The translations under genes were made by a program, and so were the position numbers. From positions 186,001 through 250,000 of the forward strand of contig NZ_NPMS01000003.1 in the NCBI RefSeq assembly GCF_002266285.1: a DNA stretch of 64,000 nt, read 5' to 3'. The notes below the pieces were generated by a model that ran no database searches, was not told the DNA's origin, and saw nothing but the letters and a program-made list of their open reading frames with translations. Each line of letters starts with the position of its first letter. Within the stretch, counting starts at the first letter, position 1. The stretch is from Virgibacillus indicus. Its GTDB lineage: Bacteria > Bacillota > Bacilli > Bacillales > Amphibacillaceae. Positions 1 through 8,507 of this stretch are shown piece after piece.

Positions 1-888
1 GAAAAAGCTGGAACAAAGGCATTGATAAATATAATTAAAAGGATTGGCAAAAATAACTCTCCCGAAATGAGACAGCTAAGAGAGGAACTCACTATTGTGG
101 CAATGCCAATGATTAATCCAGATGCAACCGAATTAAATCGTCGAGGAAATGAAATGACATGGGAGGAGGTATTACAGCAATTCCCGCAATTGGAGGGTGT
201 AGCACCATCTTGGAATTATTATACGTACACCAACCAGTATTGGGATTATACCTCTAATCCGGGTTTTGATGTGAATCGTGACTTTAACCCTGACCTAGAT
301 TATGTACCACAACCAGAGGATTTCCCAAATAATTCTTCAGAACCGGGATGGTTTATTACACCAGAAGCCCAAACCGTTCGAGATGTCTATAAAGATTTGC
401 AAAATCAATTTGGTACTGTGGATGTATTTATGGATTTACATCACCAAGGTGAATATGTCATTGAAGGAACGGATGATCCGGTTACATTATCTTTATCTGG
501 CGTATTTGTACCGCACCCTGATACACCAGAGGGCGAAAAATATCAAGAATATGCGGATGATTATAATGTTGACTTTTCTAAGCAATTAAATGTTGCTGCA
601 TACGATGCCCTGCAGCAAATGGGTAATTCACCATTTGGGAATATTTCACTGTACCCGCAAGACTTGGATTTACCAGGTACAGCTCTCGGGTCTTTTGCTT
701 TAAATGGTAGTGGTGCTGTTATATTTGAAGTAACTGGCCAAACACAGAACTTTGGCCAAAAGAAAATGGGGCAGTTGATTAAGGGAATTGAAACTGGACT
801 ATACGGTATATTTAATAGCCTGGCAACAGATGAGGTCTATGACTTGGATGTTGAAGATTATGATGATATTCCATTAACAGATAGGTAG
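1..888 (+). CDS. M14-family zinc carboxypeptidase, C-terminal part (5' end outside window)
   Basis: The frame is open from base 1, so the start and the first two zinc ligands lie upstream of the window. Visible M14 features are a substrate-binding NxDxR-like segment (FDVNRDFNPD, about residues 80-90), the third zinc ligand region DLHHQGEY (about residue 145), and a late Glu in VIFEVTG that suits the catalytic general base. The family hydrolyses C-terminal residues of peptides, usually outside the cell in bacilli. Signal peptide and export cannot be judged because the N-terminus is missing. A hairpin terminator follows about 155 nt downstream. The family call is firm; the substrate is unknown. 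Confidence 0.8.
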   Translation, partial: EKAGTKALINIIKRIGKNNSPEMRQLREELTIVAMPMINPDATELNRRGNEMTWEEVLQQFPQLEGVAPSWNYYTYTNQYWDYTSNPGFDVNRDFNPDLDYVPQPEDFPNNSSEPGWFITPEAQTVRDVYKDLQNQFGTVDVFMDLHHQGEYVIEGTDDPVTLSLSGVFVPHPDTPEGEKYQEYADDYNVDFSKQLNVAAYDALQQMGNSPFGNISLYPQDLDLPGTALGSFALNGSGAVIFEVTGQTQNFGQKKMGQLIKGIETGLYGIFNSLATDEVYDLDVEDYDDIPLTDR

Positions 889-1042
889 TTCATTTTCAAA
901 AAATTAAATTGCGAAAGATGGGTGTCGAAAAATAACTATCCTTTTATTCAGGTATTATTCTCCAACGCCTCTTTAAGAAAGTAAATAAATAAATGTAAAG
1001 TGACAATAAAGTTATTTAATATTAAAAACTCAAAATAAGCAT

Positions 1043-1065
1043 AACCCCGTTCATAGGACGGGGTT
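1043..1065. terminator. Hairpin terminator, possibly bidirectional
   Basis: AACCCCGT, an 8-nt loop and ACGGGGTT form a GC-rich stem flanked by A-rich and T-poor DNA. It lies downstream of the M14 peptidase gene and probably ends its transcript. Confidence 0.6.
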
Positions 1066-1212
1066 AAAATAAGTTGTTTAACCATTGATGTAAGATACTT
1101 CATTGTACTTAAAAATATGACAATAAAGTCGTTTGAAAATTTAAGTTTTATTCTACTATCACACCCAATCGTATTGTTGAGCTCGTTATTGATGCCGAAC
1201 CATCTTCCAGAT

Positions 1213-1272
1213 GATAATTTATAATAAAGATTGATAATTTGAAATAAAGATCGATAATTTATAATAAAGTTT
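1213..1272. repeat. Three tandem 20-bp AT-rich units
   Basis: Three consecutive near-identical 20-nt units each begin with GATAATTT and contain AATAAAG; a fourth GATA start follows. They lie about 55 nt before the insertion point of group II intron copy 1. No coding potential is seen. The stretch 889-1328 otherwise contains only the terminator above. Confidence 0.6.
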
Positions 1273-1328
1273 GATACAATTACTTTGACGCTGATAAGCT
1301 GGATTGCGACAATTCAACAATCGGGCCA

Positions 1329-2192
1329 GCGCGACAAGTTCTGCTATAAGCGTATTTAATGCGAAAGGCAGGAAGTTTACGAGTTAAATTTCAACTTTAC
1401 AACGGAGGATTGGAATGATGGAACCAAGTTTCCTGAAACAATCCCATCAAGATTCCTGCGTGCGTCATGAATGACAGTTCATGGGGTTCGAAGCAAAGGT
1501 AGAGTCGGCAGAAGGAAGGCTAAAGCCATTCCAACGGAAAAGGTATGTTAACTAATATGCCGGATGGCTGAAAAACTAGATATGGTGAGAATGTTCCAAT
1601 TGGAGCGGACTGACAAACTTCCGAAATTAAGGGTCTAAAGATTGAACATAGTATAAAGCTATGTCCCAACTAACGTTGGGGTGAGTGGTGTAGAGTAAAA
1701 CTTGGCCCTCTGAAATACGCTATACCGAACAATGGCGGTATCATGCTCACAGGCTTAAAGAAAGCACCTACGTTCAGTACAGATAGCTACGTTGTAAGGG
1801 ACTTGGAAAGCAAGGAACGTTGGAACAAGAGCTGTCACTCGAAACGTTTGCTATAAGGTATATACCGAAAAGCATTTATCCTTGTGAGGGTAGGGGTATG
1901 ACCAAAGAATCTTCTGTAATGGAAGTGGAGGAATAGCCCCAAGTCTAGCGAATGGAACGGTGGTTTTATAAGCGTGCATCGCACCGATCGGGTAGGAATG
2001 TGTGATTTTACACAGTGCGAGCTTTTAAACAAAAGGTATTTGGATGTGGCCTATTTGTTTGAAGGCAACGAGTAACTTATCATCATAGTACATCTTGTTA
2101 GATGGAGCGCCGGATGCTGGGAAATTAGCACGTCCTTGGTGTGGAGCAGGGGAAAAGCCGGAGATTACATCAAACGCTTACCTATTGCTGAC
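1329..2192 (+). mobile_element. Group II intron copy 1, ORF-less (RNA domains only)
   Basis: This copy matches the outer intron at 6964-11476 along its 5' part (starting GCGCGACAAG and running through the same conserved ribozyme blocks to about 2010) and again at its 3' end. The 3' end has a domain V-like hairpin (about 2103-2145) and the shared tail CTTACCTATTGC ending in AC at 2192. The region between, which holds the reverse transcriptase gene in the other copy, is missing. The copy could therefore splice only with maturase supplied in trans. The flanks AACAATCGGGCCA and GATTGTTT are complementary, so it sits in the loop of a hairpin repeat. Boundaries come from comparing copies and are good to a few bases. 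Confidence 0.8.
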
Positions 2193-2418
2193 GATTGTTT
2201 AAAAAGTAAAGTTTGTAGAGCAAAACAGGTAGAAAATGATCAAACTTTTTTATAAAACAGAACTTAAATATTCTAGGTGAAAATTCATTTTGTTTCAAAA
2301 TGGATTCTTTTTATCGTAAAATGCCGACTTATGAGGTATTTTTAATCAAACTTTTACAAAGCAACATTTAATGGAAAAAAGGGTCTATCTAAATGAAATA
2401 GAACCTTCCCTATTTTAG

Positions 2419-2999
2419 TCATTTATTGTGATAAGCTGAACTTTTTTCAACTTCGAATTCTGGTAATTTTTCAGCTGGGTCTTTATCATATTCTATAACA
2501 CCCATAGCTTTTTCTTTTCCTTTCAAAGCAGACCATTTATCATCACTTACGACTAAGAACATGTCCCCATAAGCTCTCCCATTACGATATTCCCCTCATT
2601 TGATACTGATAATGGCTGTCCATCAATTGTAACCTTGTTTACATCATCTTGTTTGGTAAAAAGAATACTTTTATCCTTCAATTCTGGTAATGATGAAATT
2701 GGTTCTGATTCGTCACCCTTTACGACTTCATTAAACAATTCTTTTTCAACAAGAGCCTTTGCCGTAGTTTCATTAAAAATTAAAATTTGTTGACCATGAT
2801 CTGTCGCTATTTTAAATTTATATTCATTTTTTTCTTTTAGATCATCCTTTTCTTGTTCAAATACTTCTGCAACCTGATTGTGGTCTCCATATAAGATCAC
2901 TCCATTTGCTTTTTCAAACATCTCTGTTATAGCACTGCACCTCGTCATCAACGATCCTGCAAAAACGGCCGTTAAGCATACACTTAGTAATTTTTTCAT
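2419..2999 (-). pseudogene. Frameshifted secreted lipoprotein-like gene
   Basis: ATG at 2999 follows AAGGAGC at a good distance. The product begins with a Lys-rich, hydrophobic signal (MKKLLSVCLTAVFAGSL). It then reaches a degenerate lipobox, MTRC, where Arg replaces the usual Gly/Ala before Cys. The frame stops at 2553. A shift of frame at about 2560 restores a plausible C-terminus (GDMFLVVSDDKWSALKG and on to HNK), which stops at 2419. Taken together it is a roughly 190-residue soluble lipoprotein with no enzyme motif that I recognise. The lost lipobox residue and the frameshift suggest decay, although a sequence error could explain the shift. Confidence 0.65.
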
Positions 3000-3069
3000 T
3001 TTATTCAAGCTCCTTATTCAATAATTTATATGAATCATTCTAGTTAATAGCTGAATGAGTGATTTTTTC

Positions 3070-3159
3070 TTAATTAAATTGATTTAATTGGTTTGCCACC
3101 CGTTTGCCATCTACCAAAACTCCGATAACAGATGTAATGATTTCAATGGCTTTTTTCAT
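3070..3159 (-). CDS. 29-residue small protein of unknown function
   Basis: A short frame starts with ATG at 3159 after GGGAGTGAG at 6 nt, a strong ribosome binding site. It encodes MKKAIEIITSVIGVLVDGKR followed by nine more residues. The shape is a short basic start, a hydrophobic half that could sit on a membrane as an amphipathic or transmembrane helix, and a polar tail rich in Asn and Gln. It lies upstream of and co-directional with the lipoprotein remnant, with a TATAAT-like hexamer further upstream (plus-strand 3210-3215). It resembles type I toxin peptides in size and shape, but no antisense partner was found. Function unknown. Confidence 0.5.
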   Translation of the reverse strand: MKKAIEIITSVIGVLVDGKRVANQLNQFN

Positions 3160-3526
3160 GTTCAACTCACTCCCTTAATAATTATTGGATGTCCTTGCTG
3201 TAGATTTCATTATAGGAAAAAAGCTATTTCTTATCCATCTATCTAGATGACACCTATCTTACAGTTTTGTAAGAAAGAAATTTTCTTTAGTGATAAGACT
3301 AAACGCAAAAAAGCCCATGAATGAACATGAACTTAAAAGTTAATATGTTAATCGTTTTTCTTATAAAGACAACTTTCGTTAAAGTATGATCACATCTTAT
3401 TCTTTGATAAATAAAGTTCCAATAATCTTTCTTGCTGAATATCTATTTTCTAATTTTAAGAAACTATTTGTTTTTGTGAACAATAAATGACATTAATAAC
3501 TGGGTAACCGTATTCATTAGAAAAAC

Positions 3527-3568
3527 GTGACGGAAATCACAGAATTATATAAGGAACTGTTGGATAGT
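3527..3568 (+). promoter_or_regulatory. FNR-type operator and -10 of the first qNor gene
   Basis: GTGAC-GGAA-ATCAC at 3527-3540 is 8/10 to TTGAT-N4-ATCAA. It also contains a GTGA-N6-TCAC core like the Bacillus Fnr box. GATAGT at 3563 begins exactly 36 nt from the first base of the site, the same offset seen at the seven other sites in this window. Confidence 0.7.
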
Positions 3569-3663
3569 TATGGTAAAGGATGGCTATTGCAAAGCTTCCT
3601 TTTGTGGTTACTTATTTGTAGATTCATTTCTACTTAAAATATAAATTAGAAAGGGTGATTAGA

Positions 3664-6015
3664 ATGCTAAGAAAGAGTAATCGTTCACTTAATTCCCAAG
3701 ATAATAAGGCAACAACTACGAATGGGCTATTAAAAACGATAGTGATTGTTACATTATTACTTAGTTTTACAGCACTTATTGTTGGTGGGTATGGGATCTT
3801 TAAAGGCCAAGCACCAACCCCAATGGAAGTAGTTACACCAGACAGGGAAGTTATCATGACAGAAGATACCATTAAAGGAGGGCAGGCAGTCTTTCTAAAA
3901 TACGGGCTAATGGATTATGGAACTGTGCTTGGAAATGGTTCCTATATGGGACCTGATTATACCGCCGAGGCATTGAAAGTATATACAGAAGGAATGCAGG
4001 ATTATTATGCTGAATTAGATTATGGAACAAAATATATAGATTTAGATGAGTCAGAAAAGTCAATTATAAATGATCGAGTTATTAATGAAATGCGAGAAAA
4101 TAGGTTTAAAAAGGATGAGAACACCCTCTATGTTACCGGTGCACAAGTATTCGGTGTTGAAAGAGTTGAAGCATATTATCGTGATATTTTCACAAATGGG
4201 GACGGATGGGGATTGGAAGCAGGACTCATTCAGGAGTCACATCTTCCAGAAACTGATCGTACCTATGTTGCTGAAGGAGATCAACTGGAACAAATCTCAC
4301 ATTTCTTTTGGTGGACAGCATGGTTATCAAGTACAGAACGAATTGGAGATGAAATAACCTATACGAACAACTGGCCATATTATGAAGATGCTGGAAATAC
4401 AATGTCTTATTCAGCAATACTATGGAGTGCGGTAAGTGTAACAGTACTTGCAATCTTTATCGCAGTTATTTTGTATTTCTTCTATAGATATCATTTTGGG
4501 ATGCAACCAGCATTTACGAAAGGTAATTATCCAGAATATGATTTGAAAAACAAAAAGATAACTGTTTCACAAGCTAAATCCGCTAAGTTTTTCTTGCTAG
4601 TTGTGATTATGTTTTTCATACAAGTAATGTTTGGCGCATTGCTTGCTCACTATTACACAGAACCGGATACATTTTTCGGAATAGATTGGATTTATGATCT
4701 ATTACCATTTGGAGTTTCAAAAGGGTTTCACTTACAGTTAGCTATTTTTTGGATTGCAACCGCATGGCTAGGTTTGGGAATTTATTTAGCTCCGAACGTT
4801 GGCGGTATCGAGCCAAAACGTCAGGGATTATTGGTAGATATCCTATTTTGGGCACTGGTTATAGTCGTTTGTGGTTCCATGATCGGTCAATGGTTAGGTG
4901 TCAACGGATATCTTGGAAACTTATGGTTCTTATTAGGTCATCAGGGATGGGAATATTTAGAACTAGGCAGATTATGGCAATATGCACTGGTAGCTGGTCT
5001 CGCTATATGGTTATATATTTTATATCGTGGAATTCATAATGGATTGAAAAAGGAACGGGATAAAGGTGGTTTAATTCACTTGCTATTTTATGCATCAATT
5101 GCCGTGCCAGCCTTTTATATCTTTGCATTCTTTATTAATCCAGAGGGAAGTTTTACGATGTCCGACTTCTGGCGGTGGTGGGTTGTCCATTTATGGGTAG
5201 AAGGGATCTTTGAAGTATTCGCCATTGTTATTATTGGATATATGCTTGTTTCGATGAAGCTAGTAACAAAAAGCTCCGTAGTTCGGATGCTATACTTCCA
5301 GATTATATTATTGCTTGGCACAGGTGTATTGGGAATGGGTCATCACTATTATTATAATGGCTCACCTGAAATATGGGTTGCTGTTGGTGCGGTATTTAGT
5401 GCGCTAGAAATTATACCCCTGACACTTTTAATATTAGAAGCCTATGAACAATATAAGATGCTAAAAGCCGGTGGTGTTCATTTCCCATACAAAATGACGT
5501 TCTGGTTTTTAATTGCAACATCACTATGGAACATTGTTGGGGCTGGTGCAACAGGATTCCTAATCAATCTTCCAGCTGTTAACTATTTTGAACATGGTCA
5601 ACAGCTAACCCCTGCTCATGGGCATGCTGCAATGATGGGTGTATATGGTATGTTTGCAATAGCAGTACTTCTATACTCGTTAAGAAATGTTGTGAAACCA
5701 GAAAAATGGAATGATAAATGGATCAAAGCCTCCTTCTGGTTATTGAATATTGGTTTGTTTGGAATGGTCTTTGTTGCTCTAATGCCAATTGGATTTATTC
5801 AACTGAAAGAAGCTTTTGTGAATGGCTATTGGTCATCACGCACTAGTGATTTTCTGCAGCAGGATATTATACAGAATTTACTACTAGTTCGCGCTATTCC
5901 AGACACCATTTTTATTGTAGGGGTAGTTATCTTAGTTGTTTTCTGTGTGAAAGCAGTATTTAATTTAAAAAAACCTGCTTATAAAGGCGGGGATACCATT
6001 CCGGAAGATGAATAA
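3664..6015 (+). CDS. norB: Quinol-dependent nitric oxide reductase (qNor), copy 1
   Basis: A membrane enzyme of the heme-copper oxidase superfamily that reduces two NO to N2O with electrons from quinol. ATG at 3664 follows AAGGGTG; an upstream in-frame GTG at 3655 is less likely. The length of about 783 residues fits one-subunit qNor. An N-terminal membrane helix is followed by a roughly 190-residue outer domain without a CxxCH heme c motif, as expected for the quinol type. The catalytic part has about 12 helices with conserved His residues, for example HHYYYNGSPE and PAHGHAAMMG. A close second copy lies at 47201-49546. It is followed by a PAS protein. An FNR-type promoter precedes it, so induction by low oxygen or NO is inferred. 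Confidence 0.93.
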   Translation: MLRKSNRSLNSQDNKATTTNGLLKTIVIVTLLLSFTALIVGGYGIFKGQAPTPMEVVTPDREVIMTEDTIKGGQAVFLKYGLMDYGTVLGNGSYMGPDYTAEALKVYTEGMQDYYAELDYGTKYIDLDESEKSIINDRVINEMRENRFKKDENTLYVTGAQVFGVERVEAYYRDIFTNGDGWGLEAGLIQESHLPETDRTYVAEGDQLEQISHFFWWTAWLSSTERIGDEITYTNNWPYYEDAGNTMSYSAILWSAVSVTVLAIFIAVILYFFYRYHFGMQPAFTKGNYPEYDLKNKKITVSQAKSAKFFLLVVIMFFIQVMFGALLAHYYTEPDTFFGIDWIYDLLPFGVSKGFHLQLAIFWIATAWLGLGIYLAPNVGGIEPKRQGLLVDILFWALVIVVCGSMIGQWLGVNGYLGNLWFLLGHQGWEYLELGRLWQYALVAGLAIWLYILYRGIHNGLKKERDKGGLIHLLFYASIAVPAFYIFAFFINPEGSFTMSDFWRWWVVHLWVEGIFEVFAIVIIGYMLVSMKLVTKSSVVRMLYFQIILLLGTGVLGMGHHYYYNGSPEIWVAVGAVFSALEIIPLTLLILEAYEQYKMLKAGGVHFPYKMTFWFLIATSLWNIVGAGATGFLINLPAVNYFEHGQQLTPAHGHAAMMGVYGMFAIAVLLYSLRNVVKPEKWNDKWIKASFWLLNIGLFGMVFVALMPIGFIQLKEAFVNGYWSSRTSDFLQQDIIQNLLLVRAIPDTIFIVGVVILVVFCVKAVFNLKKPAYKGGDTIPEDE

Positions 6016-6032
6016 TAATTTTATAGACAAAA

Positions 6033-6056
6033 GAGGTAACTGAATATGGTTACCTC
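6033..6056 (+). other. Intergenic hairpin between qNor and the PAS gene
   Basis: GAGGTAAC and GTTACCTC form a perfect 8-bp stem with an 8-nt loop. No T-run follows, so it may protect or attenuate a shared transcript rather than end it. Confidence 0.4.
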
Positions 6057-6132
6057 GTAAGGAAGATGCATGCTGCAAATAACAAGGGGAGTCTAGTTTA
6101 TATTATATTATCCTCATAAAGGAGTTTTGTAG

Positions 6133-6609
6133 ATGTCTGAAGAAAAATTGTCAGATTTAATTAGTCCTGAAGCTGTGATTAATTTTGAGACTGGTGCAAT
6201 TAAAGCAAGCACTTTGGATTCAATCATCAAACTTTTGCCATTTGAAATGGGCTTTTGCGATGCTAACGATATTTTCCGCTGGTATTCAAATAATCCAAAT
6301 CGCGTGCATGCTCGCCGTAAAGAAGCGATAGGTCGCCCTGTGCTTGAGCTTCACCCAAAAGTGGCTCACTACGTTGAAAAATTGTTGAATGATTTCCGTT
6401 CAGGAACACGCGACGAATGGGAATTTTGGTTCCCAAAACGCTCTGGTGAATCTGGCCAAATTTACCAAAAATTCATGGCAGTACGTGATAAAAATGGAAA
6501 ATACCTTGGCTGTATGGATGTGACCGTTAATATCGACCTTTTCCAAGGAAAGGAAGGTAAAAATACCCCTGAAACTATTGACGAATTTAAAGCTGTTAAG
6601 CCTAAATAA
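6133..6609 (+). CDS. PAS-domain protein like the C-terminal domain of DUF438
   Basis: A 158-residue soluble protein starting at ATG 6133 behind GGAG. The centre (about residues 35-135) reads as a PAS-like domain: FCDANDIFRWYSNN, then RKEAIGRPVLELHP, then KFMAVRDKNGKYLGCMDVT. This matches the PAS module at the end of DUF438 proteins, which often occur with hemerythrin-like or NO-related genes. No kinase, GGDEF or DNA-binding domain is attached, so it may be a free-standing sensor or cofactor carrier. It lies 117 nt after qNor in the same direction and is closed by a terminator, so co-expression with the NO reductase is likely. The ligand is unknown. Confidence 0.7.
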   Translation: MSEEKLSDLISPEAVINFETGAIKASTLDSIIKLLPFEMGFCDANDIFRWYSNNPNRVHARRKEAIGRPVLELHPKVAHYVEKLLNDFRSGTRDEWEFWFPKRSGESGQIYQKFMAVRDKNGKYLGCMDVTVNIDLFQGKEGKNTPETIDEFKAVKPK

Positions 6610-6644
6610 TAAGAAAGTACCTTTCTCATTTGAGAAGCTGCTGA

Positions 6645-6678
6645 AAAACACATTGAATTCCCCAATTCAATGTGTTTT
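6645..6678 (+). terminator. Rho-independent terminator after the PAS gene
   Basis: ACACATTGAATT, CCCC and AATTCAATGTGT form a long stem followed by a T-run. It closes the qNor-PAS unit. Confidence 0.8.
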
Positions 6679-6730
6679 TCTTTATAAGACAAGAAAGTAT
6701 AAAATTTTTGCTCTATAAAGCTATTAACTG

Positions 6731-6900
6731 AGTTGGCCACATCCAGCTCCAGCGCCCAGCGGCTAATAGACTGACCGATACCTTCGTACGATAAGTCAAG
6801 CACGATATCGCTTACGCTCATCGTGTTTCCTTTATCTCCTACGGCTTAGTCCAGTCCATACGCCGCTAAACGGGGCTTGCGCTTTTGTTCTTATAGGGGT
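6731..6900. repeat. Probable dispersed intergenic repeat (non-coding)
   Basis: The segment with CATCCAGCTCCAGCGCCCAG and CCTACGGCTTAGTCCAG resembles the CAGCTCCAGCGCC-type intergenic repeats I recall from Bacillaceae genomes. It holds no convincing gene, is richer in GC than its surroundings, and lies just before the outer intron. Only one copy is visible here, so the assignment rests on memory of the family. Confidence 0.35.
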
Positions 6901-7669
6901 CTCGTCACCTTTTTATCACTCAACCACGCTAAGCCTACTTTCCAATATTCCGTAAACGGGCGCGCGCGACAAGCTCCGCTATAAACGCTTCTAAGCGTGA
7001 AAAGCGGGGAATTCATTTATGAATTCTAACTTTACAACTAAGGATGGGAATGAAGGAACCATGTTTCCTAAAACCATCCCGTCAATACTCCTGCATGCGT
7101 CGTGGCTGACAGGTCACGGGGTTTGAAGTACAGGTGGATTCGGCAGAACGAAGGCTAGAGCCACTTTTAATAAGAAGGTATGCCAACGGATATGCCGCAC
7201 GGCTGAAAAACTGGATATGGTGAGAATGGTTTCAGAGGAATGAAACTGACGAATAACCGAATATACAGGTCTAAAGTTTGAACATAGGGAAACTTATGTC
7301 CTATCCAACGATAGGGTGAGTGGTGTGCAGTAAAAATGCGCCCTATGAAACACGCTATACCGGACAAAGGCGGTATCCAGCTCACAGGCTTCCAGGGGAA
7401 CACCTACGTTCAGTATAGATAGCTAGGTTGTAAGGGACTTGGAAAACAAGGAACGTTGAAACAAGGACTGTCATCCAAAACGTTTGCTATAAGGCTTATG
7501 CCGAAGGGCATTTATCCTTGCGAGGGTAGGGGTATGACTGATGAACCTCCTGTAACGGGAGTGGAGGAACAGCCCCAAGTCTAGCGAATTGAAAAGTTAT
7601 TTTCCATATGTGCATTGCACCGGTCGGGTAGGAACGTGGGAACATCACTCCAATAGGAGGGATGCCACA

Positions 7670-8507
7670 GTGCAAGCTTTGCGATATTGGGATTACTACG
7701 ATATGACGGAAACGTTTACGGATTTGTATGATAAAAGTTTGAAACAACAAGCTTTTTCACATCTCTATGGTGTTATCACATCAAGAGAAAATATCTTGCT
7801 TGCTTATCGTACTATCAAGTCCAACAAAGGGTCTAAGACACCTGGAACGGATAGAAAAACGATAAGCGATATAAAAAAATGGTCCGAAGAAAAACTCATG
7901 ATGGAAATCCAAAACCAGCTAGAAAACTATTGTCCGAAAAAGGTTAGGCGAAAATGGATTGAAAAAGATAATGGAAAGTGGAGACCTCTTGGCATCCCTT
8001 GTATGTTAGATCGAATCATTCAACAATGTTTTAAACAGGTACTCGAACCGATTGCGGAAGCCCAGTTCTATAATCATAGTTATGGATTTAGACCATTACG
8101 TTCCGCGCATCACGCCATGGCAAGAATTCAATCTCTAATCAATCAAGCTCATTTTCATTTTGTGGTGGACATTGATATAAAGGGATTCTTTGACCATATT
8201 AACCATACATTGCTTATTAAGCAACTATGGAATATGGGAATCCAAGACCGAAAGGTACTAGCTTGTATTGGCAAAATGCTCAAAGCTGAAATAGATGGTG
8301 AAGGAACGCCATTTCAAGGTGTTCCACAGGGTGGACTGTTATCAACTTTACTTGCAAACATTGTGCTGAATGACCTCGACCAATGGGTTGCAGGACAGTG
8401 GGAGTTCTTCCCTCTCTCTAAATCTTTTCAATCCAGGACTGGTGAAACACTAGCCAAAAAGCGTACTAATCTGAAGGAAGGCTATCTCGTACGTTATGCA
8501 GATGACT
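7670..8507 (+). CDS. Outer-intron reverse transcriptase/maturase, 5' exon
   Basis: GTG at 7670 follows AGGAGGG; the frame begins MQALRYWDYYDMTETFTDLY, then a typical RT-0/RT-1 region (SNKGSKTPGTDRKTI), then SYGFRPLRSAHHA and VPQGGLLSTLLAN. It breaks off inside the catalytic box at RYADD plus one base (T, 8507). Reading through gives only 11 foreign residues before a stop at 8539. Joined to 10380-11335 it makes an intact frame of 1,794 nt (597 residues) with the junction YADD-FKILCKDGK. This part supplies the RT fingers and palm and half of the active site. It can work only after the inner intron is removed from the RNA. Confidence 0.88.

Noticed and set aside
1213..1272. CRISPR array
   Set aside because: The units are directly contiguous 20-mers without spacers, and no cas genes are present anywhere in the window.
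1835..2032. A 65-residue minus-strand gene
   Set aside because: It lies inside conserved ribozyme domains of intron copy 1 and has no ribosome binding site.
3259..3274. CTTACAGTTTTGTAAG palindrome as an operator
   Set aside because: Similar TTTTGTAAGA words recur in unrelated AT-rich intergenic spots (15433, 34888) without constant position relative to promoters.
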